From positions 62,001 through 126,000 of the IMG/VR virus record IMGVR_UViG_3300037725_000018: 64,000 bases of DNA, one strand, 5' to 3'. A program made the translations under genes and the position numbers. How positions within the stretch are numbered: the first letter of the stretch is position 1; the number at the start of each line of letters is the position of its first letter. Origin of the DNA: a virus. Under the pieces are notes generated by a model, which worked only from the letters and a program-made list of their open reading frames with translations, was not told the origin of the DNA and ran no database searches. Positions 1 to 9,358 of this stretch are shown here, in pieces.

Positions 1-3000
1 ACGTTTATGTCTGTTTCTTTTTGAAGGTCTTCTTTTTCAATGCCTGTGTTCTTTGCCCGATATCTTTCTAAAAAGTGTGGTTCGAGAAGTGAGCCGTATG
101 TTAAGCTGCTTCTAGCGGGAATGATGTTTTGAAGCTGCTTAAAGAACGCTCGGTTAAACTGGTCAATGTAACGAAAATACGTGTTCCAGTCAATATCGTC
201 CGGGTACTTCTCCCAATATTTTTTGTTTAGAGATTCAAGTTCTTTGTATCTTTCGCGCCGAAGATTTTCCGGGTCTGCAAGAAGATCGTTTAGATCGTCG
301 TATCCAACCAAAGCGTTTATGTCTCTGTTGACCGCTTCATTTGGAGAGAAGTAGACTCCAATCTTGTTGCTGTCCTTTCTGTTTAGGTCAAACTCTCCAC
401 GCTCTCTTTTCTCTGTTGGGCTAAGAGATCCAAGAAGGTTAGACTCTTCGATTCGAACCTTCGTTGAAGAGTTTGATAGGCTCCCAATCTTTAAAGGCGT
501 TACGTAGTTTAACCTGTTGTAGTTAACGAAGTCTTCACTTATGTCAATGTAGCCGTTTTCGGTGATTGTTCCAAGGTACGGGTTCGTTTGATTTGGGCTT
601 TCATTTTGAAGATCGTTTTCAGAAAAGTCTAAGTTCACGTAAAGAAAGCGGTTTAAACCAACGCTAAGGTCTTTTCTTTCCGGCCCAAGAATAGACTCTT
701 TGTTATCGTAGTCGTACTTGTATGGGGCCAACACGTGCTCTTTGAACTTCGATTCGTTCAACTGCCGCCTCCATATCTTCACGTTATCTACCTCTCCACG
801 GAAAGACTCTCCAACAAAAAGCACGTCTCCGGAAGAAAGGTCAAAACTTGGGTCAAACGTAAAGTCTTCGAAGTACCAAGTTACGCCCTCGGAAGCTGTT
901 TTCGGGTCGTCAAACTCGTATGGCCCAAGTTCCCCAACCTTTCCAAGTCTTAAAGAAATAAAGTCTTCATCCGGGTTGTAATTAACGTTTAGAGAGTTGA
1001 AGTTTCCATCAAAAATGGGAACCTTGTCTACCCCTGTCCCCACAGAAAGAGTATCCCCACCAATGTTCATCTCGACGTAGCCAAACTCTTCTTTAACAGC
1101 CGGGGATGAAAACTTCTTTAAGTCTACGGTAAGAACGTCTCCACCTCCAGATTCAAGACGCAAAATTCGAAGATCCGAAGACCCTTTGTACTCTGTCCGG
1201 AAGCGAGCCTCGATGCTTTGAACTTTGTCGTCGGGGAACGTCCAATCGATTTCTACGTTTTGACTCCCCATAAATTCCAAAGCCGAAGTTTCGTCTTCGT
1301 ACTCGAAAAACCCCGGATCTGCCTCGGAACTTCCACCCCCATACTCTCGGATTGTAAGGCCGATCTTTGGAACCCCATACATCGAAAGAAGAGCTTGAAC
1401 AGACCTCCGTGTTCCCTTTGTTTTTCCAATGTACGGAACGTTATTTAGAACGCGCCTCCAAATTTGTTTTTGAACGTCTTCTGCCTCGTTTTCTCCACCA
1501 AGAAGAACTTTTTGAAGGTCTTGTTCGCTAAATCCGTTGTAAACTTCAAACCCGAAGCTGTTTGTGATAAACTGCGTCAAGTCTTTAGAAAGACTTTCTA
1601 CTTCATCTATGTCTTCGGAACGGTCTTTGATGTACTGGACATGTTTGATGTATGTGTAGATAATATCAAAGTAGTGGCCGATCATTGAAATGAAAAGCTC
1701 AAAGTTTTCATTTCTCTGGTCGGTCTTGATGTACTCCGGAAGGTTTGTTTGAAGGCTTGAATCGTTATTTCTGTCGTATAGGTCAGCCTCTTTTTTATAC
1801 TCTTCAAGGAAGTTTTGAACGGCTGTGTCACTTGTTGGAAGAAGGTCCCCATTTCCATCCCGGATCTCTTCAGACTCGAAAAGAAACGTTTCAAATCCGT
1901 CTAAGCCTTCAATAAGTGTTGATTTTCGGTCTTGAAGCCGTTGAAGTTTGTTTTGCTCGATAGGGTTGCTTGGGTTGGCTACAGACCCGGAAAAAACCAA
2001 AATTTCATCTATGTCTTGGTTGATGCTTTCGATAAGTCCAAGCTTGTACTCGAAATTTAAGACCCGTTCTTTCGCGCTTGAAAACTTTACGAAGTTTTCA
2101 AATTCAGAATAATCTACATTTAGGTCAACCGAATCTTCATTTTCAAAGATTTGCTCGATGGTTTCTCCACTTGTTTCTTCTTGGCTGTCAAGAAGCGATT
2201 CCCACGTTTGAACGCCTGTGTCTCTTAGGTCTGTCCCGTCTACATCCACAGAAAAGTCCGGTCCCCGAAGAACGGTTTTCGGCTCTTCTTCTCTTTTTTG
2301 CACAAAACGCACGCGATCTATGTACGCCGGGAAGACTTCTTCGTTTACCCAACACTCGCCTCCAGCTTCCACGTCTGGTGGAATTGTTTCATACGTCTTC
2401 AAAACAACAGAGTTTGGGTACTCTGGAAACGTTTGCCGATCAATCGTCCAGTTTACGACATGGAAAGCCGTGTCGTTTCCAAAATTAAGCACATAGCGGA
2501 ATTCTTTTCCGCTTGCGGGTTGGTTAAAGAAAGAGACGAAAGTTTCTTGAAACGGAATATCATACGCCTCAGAGCCAATAAGTTTCGGGCGAACCCGAAT
2601 CTCTTGCCTTGTTTGTGATATCTCGTCAACAACAAGTTTCATTCCAACCTCTGACCCCAAATTTTTGCGAAGAAGCTGCCTCCTTCTCGGTCCCCGGATG
2701 TTCGAGAAGTCTTGGGGAAGGCTCGGATAAAAGACCTTTCTTAGAAACTCATACTTCAAAATATAGCTTGTTTCATTGAGAAGATCAAGACCGTCTAAAT
2801 GCCTGTACGTCGGAAGAAGAAGTTTTCCTTCTTCGTCAATCTTAAACGAGTCTGTGTTTTTCCAGTCTACAAGTTGTCTGTCTTGGTTAAACACAGAAAT
2901 TTCAAGAAAGTCAGACGTTGTATCCCCGAAAAACGCAGTTTCTTTCCCGCGCCCGAACTTTTTTAAGTCCCGTTGAGATACAATTCTCCCTTTAAACGGT

Positions 3001-3050
3001 TCAAATGGGTTTTGATCTACCTGCGAAATGTTTTCTATATTTTGAAGCAT
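1..3050 (-). CDS. Large tail/baseplate-associated structural protein with LamG-like domain (3' end outside window)
   Basis: At least 1016 codons read without a stop from the ATG at 3050 to the window edge, so the C-terminus is missing. The N-terminal half is charged and helical; a segment with VPYIGKTKGTRRSVQALLSM precedes a beta-rich stretch ending in GEVDNVKIWRRQLNES, the typical closing strand of concanavalin A/laminin-G-like domains. It heads the distal end of the baseplate gene run (gp6-like, gp25-like, spike), so a peripheral baseplate or fibre-attachment role is likely. The glycan-binding role is inferred from the fold signature only. Confidence 0.6.
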   Translation of the reverse strand, partial: MLQNIENISQVDQNPFEPFKGRIVSQRDLKKFGRGKETAFFGDTTSDFLEISVFNQDRQLVDWKNTDSFKIDEEGKLLLPTYRHLDGLDLLNETSYILKYEFLRKVFYPSLPQDFSNIRGPRRRQLLRKNLGSEVGMKLVVDEISQTRQEIRVRPKLIGSEAYDIPFQETFVSFFNQPASGKEFRYVLNFGNDTAFHVVNWTIDRQTFPEYPNSVVLKTYETIPPDVEAGGECWVNEEVFPAYIDRVRFVQKREEEPKTVLRGPDFSVDVDGTDLRDTGVQTWESLLDSQEETSGETIEQIFENEDSVDLNVDYSEFENFVKFSSAKERVLNFEYKLGLIESINQDIDEILVFSGSVANPSNPIEQNKLQRLQDRKSTLIEGLDGFETFLFESEEIRDGNGDLLPTSDTAVQNFLEEYKKEADLYDRNNDSSLQTNLPEYIKTDQRNENFELFISMIGHYFDIIYTYIKHVQYIKDRSEDIDEVESLSKDLTQFITNSFGFEVYNGFSEQDLQKVLLGGENEAEDVQKQIWRRVLNNVPYIGKTKGTRRSVQALLSMYGVPKIGLTIREYGGGSSEADPGFFEYEDETSALEFMGSQNVEIDWTFPDDKVQSIEARFRTEYKGSSDLRILRLESGGGDVLTVDLKKFSSPAVKEEFGYVEMNIGGDTLSVGTGVDKVPIFDGNFNSLNVNYNPDEDFISLRLGKVGELGPYEFDDPKTASEGVTWYFEDFTFDPSFDLSSGDVLFVGESFRGEVDNVKIWRRQLNESKFKEHVLAPYKYDYDNKESILGPERKDLSVGLNRFLYVNLDFSENDLQNESPNQTNPYLGTITENGYIDISEDFVNYNRLNYVTPLKIGSLSNSSTKVRIEESNLLGSLSPTEKRERGEFDLNRKDSNKIGVYFSPNEAVNRDINALVGYDDLNDLLADPENLRRERYKELESLNKKYWEKYPDDIDWNTYFRYIDQFNRAFFKQLQNIIPARSSLTYGSLLEPHFLERYRAKNTGIEKEDLQKETDIN

Positions 3051-3053
3051 CTG

Positions 3054-3308
3054 TTAAGAAATTTCTCGCGTCTGAATTTCTTCGTTAGACTCTTCGGAAA
3101 GCTCGGTAATTTCGGTGTTAACGGTTTTTCGAAGTTCTTCGTAATCATATGTTTGGCGAAGAAGGTCTACTTGAAGTCTTTCGCTTGGGGCTTGCTCTCC
3201 GTCATACTTGATCTCCCCCTTTGGATTACGCTCGTATTCCGATATTGGAGTGTTTTCGGTTTGAATAATTACGTCTTCAAGCCGGGGATCATCTGTTGGA
3301 ACTGCCAT
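3054..3308 (-). CDS. Small acidic protein of unknown function
   Basis: 84 residues, rich in Glu and Asp, with no motif I recognise. It overlaps the end of the upstream gene by 20 bases and ends 4 bases before the large tail gene, so it is translationally packed into the baseplate operon. A small structural or assembly protein is plausible but unsupported. Confidence 0.55.
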   Translation of the reverse strand: MAVPTDDPRLEDVIIQTENTPISEYERNPKGEIKYDGEQAPSERLQVDLLRQTYDYEELRKTVNTEITELSEESNEEIQTREIS

Positions 3309-3699
3309 CGATTGTTACCGTTGTTGTTTTGTCTTCTTGCTCAATTTTTGGACCGTTAAAAACTCTGTTAAAATACCGTTTATAAATCCGATTTCTTCTA
3401 GGTTCTGCCCGGTACTTCACGCCTCTCATGCCTGAACTTTGAAGGAAGTCCCGAATGATTTTCATATTTGTGCGAATGATCTTCATCGGGTTCCCTTCAC
3501 CTGTAAGGTCGTTAAAGCCCCCTTCTTCGGTTTTGAAGCTCCAGTCTACGTATCCCCCGCCTACGTCTTTAAATATCGTTTCATAGCTATTCTCGCCGCT
3601 CTCAAAGCCGAACACAATCGGCCACCTTGCCCGAACTTTACTGTATGGGTAGGTGTCTTTTAAAGCGGCTTCAGCTAGAAGGTCGTTGAAGCGTATCAT
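3289..3699 (-). CDS. MIRFNDLL-family protein, copy 1
   Basis: 136 residues. The start MIRFNDLLAEAAL matches the starts of the proteins at 9359-9829 and 9826-10329, and all three share an aromatic middle followed by a basic C-terminal stretch. The TGEGNPMKIIRTNMKIIRDF segment corresponds to TNEGNIFKVVGTVVSIVKDF in the third copy. The function is unknown. All copies sit among baseplate genes, so a virion or assembly role is inferred. Confidence 0.6.
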   Translation of the reverse strand: MIRFNDLLAEAALKDTYPYSKVRARWPIVFGFESGENSYETIFKDVGGGYVDWSFKTEEGGFNDLTGEGNPMKIIRTNMKIIRDFLQSSGMRGVKYRAEPRRNRIYKRYFNRVFNGPKIEQEDKTTTVTIDGSSNR

Positions 3700-4715
3700 C
3701 GTGAAGAGACTTTGAATCTATTTGTGTTAGGGCTAAAGTCTACCGTTCGCCCATCGATGTGTTCAAACTGAAACTCGATAGAATAAAACCGCTCGGGCTG
3801 TACGTTTTTTAAGTCCACGTCAAAAAAGTACCCGTCTTCACCGAAGCTACATTTTGACTGCTCGCTAAACGGAATAACCCTTCTTCCATTTCGAAGGTCT
3901 TTGATCTGGTATTTTAAGTCCCCGTTTTCGATTCTTACCGGATCTTTGTCTCTTTGAAATTCTTCGACAAATTGCTGCTTGATATACTTTTCTTTAACAC
4001 TTAAACGAAACCTTTTAATTCCGTTTGGTCGATAGGTTCCCTCAATGTTTTTGATTTGGATCGTGGGGTTTGAGCCAATTCCAATAGACGTGCCTACCGA
4101 CGTGTCAATAAACGAGTCGTCATACTTTACGACAAGCTCTGGCACGTAAATTGTGTGCGTCTTATTGCCGAAGTATTTTAGCTCGTAATCAGTTTCATCA
4201 AACTCCGGGTCAGACTTTAAAAGAAACCCGTGGTTTTCAATGACATTTTCGATCCAAGCCATTACAATTGTTGTAACATCTAAAACAACATCTGTGTCTT
4301 GAAATTCGTCAAACGTTTTGAAATTGCCAAATGAAGAAATGAAGTCTCCACCGGGAGAGTCCCAATCCTCCGGGCCTCTACTTTCCCAAGAGACGCCTTC
4401 GGTCGTTTGAGGCTCGTTAAACTTCCGTCCTCTTCCGCGCTCGAAGTCTTTTTCTAACGGATGCACGTCAATATCGTATTCTGCGGGAACGTTTGACGCT
4501 TCCACGGTGTAAAGACGTAAGTCGGCCTCGAACATTTGCCCGGAAATTCCGCTTCCAATATAATTTTCAACACGCTCTAAGTCAAACTTCGATACGATTC
4601 GGCGCTCGAATCCATTTTCTCTTCCAAGCTCTAAAACCTCGTTGACCCCCACGTTTTGCGTTGGCCTGTCTTCATAGAGGGTCGAGTCTTTAAGTGGATT
4701 TAAAAAATGATACAT
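3696..4715 (-). CDS. Structural protein with N-terminal DNRLRE/CBM96-like domain
   Basis: 339 residues. The first ~200 residues follow the DNRLRE pattern: NPLKDSTLYED, then a spaced NVGVNEVLELG strand, a KFDLERV strand, an ADLRLYTVEAS strand and a late WDSPGGDF. This beta-sandwich is known from surface adhesins and carbohydrate-binding proteins. The remainder is beta-rich and unassigned. Its place beside the LamG protein suggests a tail decoration or receptor-binding component. Start and stop overlap the neighbours by 4 bases or lie close to them, as in an operon. Confidence 0.6.
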   Translation of the reverse strand: MYHFLNPLKDSTLYEDRPTQNVGVNEVLELGRENGFERRIVSKFDLERVENYIGSGISGQMFEADLRLYTVEASNVPAEYDIDVHPLEKDFERGRGRKFNEPQTTEGVSWESRGPEDWDSPGGDFISSFGNFKTFDEFQDTDVVLDVTTIVMAWIENVIENHGFLLKSDPEFDETDYELKYFGNKTHTIYVPELVVKYDDSFIDTSVGTSIGIGSNPTIQIKNIEGTYRPNGIKRFRLSVKEKYIKQQFVEEFQRDKDPVRIENGDLKYQIKDLRNGRRVIPFSEQSKCSFGEDGYFFDVDLKNVQPERFYSIEFQFEHIDGRTVDFSPNTNRFKVSSR

Positions 4716-4727
4716 ACAGCTTTTTCT

Positions 4728-5111
4728 TTATTCGTCTTCAACTTCGTGCCACTGGTTGCACCATCCTTCCGGCTTTACTTTGCCGCGAATTTGCGAGCAA
4801 ATGTGGTCTCCAGTCGCAACTTCTTTATATAGATATTCACAGTTTAAACACTTCTGTTCTCCGCTGGCTTCGTCTACGTATTGAGAATCTTCTTTCGACA
4901 TTTTATAGGGTGGAGTTCCAGACCCCAACAACCAATAAAGAAGAATGTTTGTGCTTCTTTCATCCGGGTCCATGTTTTTGAACCGCTCTATGGCCTGCTT
5001 TACTTCTTCGGGGGCGTTTTTCCCGGCGTCTGGATACTCGTATTCTTCGGACAGAAGCTTTTTTACCTCTTCCTCAACAACTGAACGAAGTTTCTTTTTT
5101 GAAAGATACAT
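4728..5111 (-). CDS. HiPIP-like four-cysteine protein
   Basis: 127 residues. An N-terminal basic helix (about 1-25) is followed by a helical middle and a C-terminal module with Cys88, Cys91, Cys105 and Cys118. The spacing C-x2-C-x13-C-x12-C and the ending VKPEGWCNQWHEVE fit high-potential iron-sulfur proteins, where the four cysteines bind a 4Fe-4S cluster. The N-terminal KKKLRSVVEEEVKKLL resembles the start of the protein at 7406-8134. It lies between two structural genes, so it may be a virion protein. Zinc binding is the main alternative. Confidence 0.6.
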   Translation of the reverse strand: MYLSKKKLRSVVEEEVKKLLSEEYEYPDAGKNAPEEVKQAIERFKNMDPDERSTNILLYWLLGSGTPPYKMSKEDSQYVDEASGEQKCLNCEYLYKEVATGDHICSQIRGKVKPEGWCNQWHEVEDE

Positions 5112-5132
5112 GGTGTGGTTTTTGTATTTGTG

Positions 5133-7013
5133 TTATTTAGCACTTCCCTTTATATCTCGATCCGGAAACTTGATTTCGAAAACTGAAGGATCTAAAGAGG
5201 GATAAATGATATTGTCTTTTGTTGCCGATTCAATGTCGTATATATTGTCTGAGTAGTCGTCTCCAGTCTTGTTTGTAATTTCAAACCTCGAAACGTTTTG
5301 AACTCCGTCAATTTCGTTAAGCTCCCGGATCACTTGGCCGATAATGATCGGCTCTGCAAACCCTTGATTGTCTATGTCAAACAGGTCTCGAAGCTTCGCT
5401 AAACAACGGGCAAGAACTTGGTTTTTGTTATACGTAGAAAAAACCAAAACCTCAAAATTTATGCCAATATTGACCACGAACCCGTCTTTGATGTTCACCG
5501 CGTCTGTAAGCATCCGGAACTGCCGAAGGTAATTTTTCAAGTTCTGTTTGGTTGCGTCGTTTACAGGAGTAAGTTTTTTGTTATCGTCGTATCCTAAGAC
5601 GTAAAGGTTAATTGCAAGCGGGTTTTCCTCTGTTCGGTTTGTAGATCCGGTTTGAACTTCGTCGTTTGTCACATACGCCTTTGCCACCGAACCGTACCTG
5701 CTTGGCATGTTTAGGCTTCGAACCACGTAGTCTTCTTTTGTCACCGCCCGGTCTTGTGCAGAGAAAAAAGCCCGTGCGTTATTTTTGATTTCTTGAACGG
5801 ACTCCGGACCTCTACCTCCTGTTGCCGGAATCGGGTTTTGAACACTTAGGCTGTCTTGAACGTCTTGGACTTGCTGCTGTTTTGTTGAAGACAGAGCTTC
5901 AAAGTCTTGAACGTCAAAATCCACTTGGTCAACAACCGTCAAATCGCTTTTAGGAACGTTAGAGGACGCTCCACCTCCAGACGAATACTGGACCGTAAGC
6001 GTTGTGTTGTAAGGAACTTGTCCGTATGTATTCGTTTGAAGAAAGTTTGACGGGTCAAGCGGTTCTTCAAGCTGCTGTTCGGGAGTAAGAACCGGGTTTC
6101 CGATGTTTTGTGGGTTTGGAACGATTTCTTCGTTTGGTTTGTCCGAAGCTCCGGAGCCAAACTGAAGAAACACGTCTCCGCTTCTGTCTACTCTTTGGAT
6201 GAATCTTCTTGGGGTTCTTTCAAGTTTCAAAAGAGAACGAACGTCAACGTCGTCTGTGAAGTTCGGGTCAGTAACGTTTGTGTTCTTAAACTCTTGAAAC
6301 GTTGTTTCTTGTGCTAGATACGGCACTTCAAACCAACGGTTTCCATCCGAATCGGTCACTTCAAGAATGTCAATGAAATCGTCGTCTCGAATGAAAATCT
6401 TTTGATACGGCTCTGGAGAACCAAAATCAAATGTTCGCGTCCGAATTTCACCTGCAACAGCCGGAACCGTTTTTGAAAGCAAGTATTGAGTCGGTTCCCC
6501 GGAAATGTCCCGATTGAAAATTTCAACGTTCAAAGGGTCGTCAAACCGATCAATGGTAAAGTCTACTTCTCTTGTTGTCCGAAACGTAACGTCAGGGTTG
6601 CTTGAACTTGTAACGGTCATTCCCTGCTCGATTGTAGGAACCACCGAAAAGTCCGGTTCAAGTTCTCCGGTTTGGCTGTTGTTTCGAACGGGTGCGACAA
6701 CAAAAACTTCAATCTCTGTTTGTGCGGGTCTGTTTTGTTTGGGAGTATACCCAAGGACTTGCGCTAAGTCCCGGACGTTCTCTTCTTCTTCAGCGTATTG
6801 AATTAAGTTCTCTCTAAACTGCTGGTCTGTGTAGTAGGAAAGAACGTCACCAACATAAGATGAAAGCTCGATAAAGACATTTCCGATGCTTTCTTCGGAG
6901 AAGTCTTGATACGTCTCCGGGAAGTACGTCTTCGTAAATTCGATTAAACCGTCTTTGATTGAATCAAAGTCGCGGTTGAGATATCGAATGTCTTTTGAAT
7001 TTTCGTTGGGCAT
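5133..7013 (-). CDS. Baseplate wedge protein, gp6/J type
   Basis: 626 residues, close to T4 gp6 (660). The N-terminus has NRDFDSIKDGLIEFTKTYFP and then SYVGDVLSYYTDQQFRE, the hallmark start of large-phage gp6 proteins. The C-terminal half carries the baseplate_J-type segment around VTKEDYVVRSLNMPSRYG and a final DGVQNVSRFEI strand region. gp6 rings join baseplate wedges around the hub. The next gene is a gp25 homologue, the partner it binds in T4-like baseplates, which supports the call. Confidence 0.88.
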   Translation of the reverse strand: MPNENSKDIRYLNRDFDSIKDGLIEFTKTYFPETYQDFSEESIGNVFIELSSYVGDVLSYYTDQQFRENLIQYAEEEENVRDLAQVLGYTPKQNRPAQTEIEVFVVAPVRNNSQTGELEPDFSVVPTIEQGMTVTSSSNPDVTFRTTREVDFTIDRFDDPLNVEIFNRDISGEPTQYLLSKTVPAVAGEIRTRTFDFGSPEPYQKIFIRDDDFIDILEVTDSDGNRWFEVPYLAQETTFQEFKNTNVTDPNFTDDVDVRSLLKLERTPRRFIQRVDRSGDVFLQFGSGASDKPNEEIVPNPQNIGNPVLTPEQQLEEPLDPSNFLQTNTYGQVPYNTTLTVQYSSGGGASSNVPKSDLTVVDQVDFDVQDFEALSSTKQQQVQDVQDSLSVQNPIPATGGRGPESVQEIKNNARAFFSAQDRAVTKEDYVVRSLNMPSRYGSVAKAYVTNDEVQTGSTNRTEENPLAINLYVLGYDDNKKLTPVNDATKQNLKNYLRQFRMLTDAVNIKDGFVVNIGINFEVLVFSTYNKNQVLARCLAKLRDLFDIDNQGFAEPIIIGQVIRELNEIDGVQNVSRFEITNKTGDDYSDNIYDIESATKDNIIYPSLDPSVFEIKFPDRDIKGSAK

Positions 7014-7034
7014 TTTGTCTTTACCTTAGCAGAT

Positions 7035-7400
7035 TTACTCTTCTTCTAAAAATATTTGCATGAATTCAGATGTACCCGGCGTAAAGTCTGTCGTGAATTT
7101 TAGTTGAACCTCTACACCGTTTGTAACAAAATTGATTTGCAAGTTCTCAATTGTCAAATAGCTCATCCACCGCTCGGTTGCAGACCGAATTTCTTCTTCA
7201 ATCCGGTCGCGAGTCCTCTCGGTTTGATTCGAGTAGGTGAGCGTGTGAAGATTTGTTCCAAACTCCGGTTTCATAAGACGCTCTCCTTTCCGGGTAGAAA
7301 GAAGGTTAAACAGGTTGACACGGACCTGCTCTAGATCCGTGTCCGTCCTGTCAAAATATCCGTCTCGGCCTCTACGTAATGGATAATCCAGTCCAATCAT
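7035..7400 (-). CDS. Baseplate wedge protein, gp25/W family
   Basis: 121 residues against 132 in T4 gp25. The family pattern is clear: an N-terminal GLDYPLRRGRDGYF, NLFNLLSTRKGERLMKPEFG in the middle and a C-terminal beta strand pair around VEVQLKFTT. gp25 forms part of the wedge core and nucleates the sheath with gp6 and gp53. It sits directly upstream of the gp6-like gene in the same operon. Confidence 0.88.
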   Translation of the reverse strand: MIGLDYPLRRGRDGYFDRTDTDLEQVRVNLFNLLSTRKGERLMKPEFGTNLHTLTYSNQTERTRDRIEEEIRSATERWMSYLTIENLQINFVTNGVEVQLKFTTDFTPGTSEFMQIFLEEE

Positions 7401-7405
7401 TTATT

Positions 7406-8134
7406 TTATTGGCCGTTTTTATCTCTGTTAATTTCTGCCTTTTTCGCTTTCGAGCGTTTTGGTTGGCGCTGACGTTTTTTCTCTTCTGTAAGCCGTTGTT
7501 TGGCGTCTTCGGAAAGCGTTTGGTCGTCATTGAACATTCCCGGTTTCCAACTTTGGCTTACCTGTGAAGGGCTTGGGCCTTGTGCTCCACCTGCTCCAGC
7601 CGCTGGAGAGTGTCCTTTCTTGTTTTTCATTTTTTCATTTAGGTCTTTCCAACGATTTGTCAAGTTTTCATCAAGAGGAGCGGAGTGTTGGTTCATCGTC
7701 TCTTGAACTGGGTTTTGCCTGCCGCCACCTTGACGTTGCTGTTGCGGTTGGGCTTGCCCTTGACCCCCACCCCCAAAGTACTGCTGATCCATCATTTGTT
7801 TAAAACTTTGGCTTGGATCTTGCTGGGCGTTAATTTGCTGTTGGCCTTGATTTCCTTGCCTGTTGTGGGCGTTAAGCATCTGATCTGCCTGTTGACTTAC
7901 GCCACCACCTTGCTGCCCACCGCCTGCTTGACGTTGAGCATTTCTTCCGATTTCAGACTGTTTGCGGCGTTTCATGATGTTGTTGACCATTTCATCCCCG
8001 GATTGAGACGGGCCAGAGCCGTTCACCTCGTTTAAGACTTCACGAACAATCTGCTTTTTAAGCTGACCGCCCATTTTCTTAACTTCTTCTTTTACGATCT
8101 TGCGAATTACTCCTACTAGTTTTTTCTTGTTCAT
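7406..8134 (-). CDS. Gln/Gly-rich low-complexity protein
   Basis: 242 residues. A basic N-terminal helix (KKLVGVIRKIVKEEVKKM) is followed by a long Gln/Gly-rich disordered stretch (about 65-150) and a basic C-terminus. No catalytic motif is seen. The N-terminal helix resembles that of the HiPIP-like protein, perhaps a shared virion-docking element. A TATATATAG box lies about 45 bases upstream of the start. Confidence 0.55.
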   Translation of the reverse strand: MNKKKLVGVIRKIVKEEVKKMGGQLKKQIVREVLNEVNGSGPSQSGDEMVNNIMKRRKQSEIGRNAQRQAGGGQQGGGVSQQADQMLNAHNRQGNQGQQQINAQQDPSQSFKQMMDQQYFGGGGQGQAQPQQQRQGGGRQNPVQETMNQHSAPLDENLTNRWKDLNEKMKNKKGHSPAAGAGGAQGPSPSQVSQSWKPGMFNDDQTLSEDAKQRLTEEKKRQRQPKRSKAKKAEINRDKNGQ

Positions 8135-8193
8135 AATATTAATGTAAAGGTCTTATGAATATAGATAACTCTTGTGATTATATATAGAGGCTA

Positions 8194-8733
8194 TTATACA
8201 TATCCTGTCCACGGGTATGGGACCGGAACAGGTGCTCCGGTCGGTTGTGGGGTTAAGCTAATTGTCACTCCCGAAACAGTTTGAAAATGTGCCCGTATAG
8301 ACTGGATAAGTCCATCAATAAATATTTCTATTGATTCAGACTCTTGGGGAAGCGTATAGTTAAATGTTCCCGGAGACGTGACTTGATTGGACGTAACCTG
8401 AATGGAGGGGGGTGGAGGAACGGCAAACTCTAAAATAGCCCCGGTCCAATACGTAATCACCCCTGTTTGAAAAGCCGTTGAAATAGTTTGATATGCAGAC
8501 GCGGTTGTGTTTCCAAAGGCAGAGGAAAACGCTCCGGTAAGAGCGGTTTGAAGCCCTGCCGGGTTTGCTTGAACAACACCGTTTCCGTAAAGTTGATCTT
8601 GTCCACTTTTCACCAGAGAATCGTACCAACTTGTGATTTGGCGAGCCACTTGGGGAATCTGTGGGTCCGAATCAAGATTCCCTTCCAATATGTCCTTTAG
8701 GTCTTGCTCTTGAGACTGGAAATTTATTGGCAT
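8194..8733 (-). CDS. Probable virion structural protein
   Basis: 179 residues with a helical N-terminal half, a hydrophobic Gly/Ala/Thr-rich middle (about 70-105) and a Pro-rich C-terminus ending PVPYPWTGYV. I do not recognise the family precisely. Composition and place between baseplate genes suggest a structural role. It overlaps the sulfotransferase gene by 10 bases. Confidence 0.5.
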   Translation of the reverse strand: MPINFQSQEQDLKDILEGNLDSDPQIPQVARQITSWYDSLVKSGQDQLYGNGVVQANPAGLQTALTGAFSSAFGNTTASAYQTISTAFQTGVITYWTGAILEFAVPPPPSIQVTSNQVTSPGTFNYTLPQESESIEIFIDGLIQSIRAHFQTVSGVTISLTPQPTGAPVPVPYPWTGYV

Positions 8734-9338
8734 ACGTTTTGATTGAAGTATTGAATCTCTTCTTCGTAGTGTCTTTTAATCATTTCTTCTGTCTCGGGGC
8801 TGTAAGTGACCGAACTTCTATTTCTTACGTTCTTGTTGTTGTGTGGAAAAGAATCTGTGTTAGAAATGCCCGTCGCCTCTTTTAAGACTCTTTCCAAGTT
8901 TTCAAATCCGTTCTTTCCGTGCCAAATTACATGGTCTACATCTTCACATTTCTCTCCCATATAATAGAAAAACCCGATGCGTCTAGGAATAAATTGCATA
9001 CTGTAATCTCCGCTCATGTTTTCGGTGTTATACGATAAATACCAATCCACATATTCTTTAAACGAATGGTCCTTTGCAAAATTGTAACACTTAGGGAACC
9101 ATTTTCTTCCGTTTCTTTTTTGGCAGTATTTATACCCGGAGTGAAGCCAGTCTACATGATTTCTTGCAATTGAAAACTTTGTGTAATCCCGGTATTTTTG
9201 CTCAACCTCTTTGACCGGGGCGTGTTTGTGTTTATATTTCTCTGTTCCTACGGATTGGTTTAGGAAATTCCGAAGCGAAGTTCCTCCGGTGTGTGGAACA
9301 TGAATAAAAATAAACTTTTTTTCATGGTTGATTCTCAT
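8724..9338 (-). CDS. Sulfotransferase-family protein
   Basis: 204 residues. FIFIHVPHTGGTSLRNFL (about 9-26) is the 5'-phosphosulfate-binding loop of the Sulfotransfer_2 family (usual form HIPKTGGTSL). The segment SIARNHVDWLHSGYKY corresponds to the 3'-phosphate-binding Arg/Ser motif. Such enzymes move sulfate from PAPS to sugars or other acceptors. It lies inside the baseplate gene run, so it might modify host surface glycans or a virion component. The target is unknown, and His replaces the usual Lys of the loop. Confidence 0.65.
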   Translation of the reverse strand: MRINHEKKFIFIHVPHTGGTSLRNFLNQSVGTEKYKHKHAPVKEVEQKYRDYTKFSIARNHVDWLHSGYKYCQKRNGRKWFPKCYNFAKDHSFKEYVDWYLSYNTENMSGDYSMQFIPRRIGFFYYMGEKCEDVDHVIWHGKNGFENLERVLKEATGISNTDSFPHNNKNVRNRSSVTYSPETEEMIKRHYEEEIQYFNQNVCQ

Positions 9339-9358
9339 TGTTTTCTTTTGTCTTGTGA

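Noticed and set aside
7385-8035. Long plus-strand open frames opposite the Gln/Gly-rich and structural genes
   Set aside because: They are antisense shadows of strongly coding minus-strand genes with no start context of their own.
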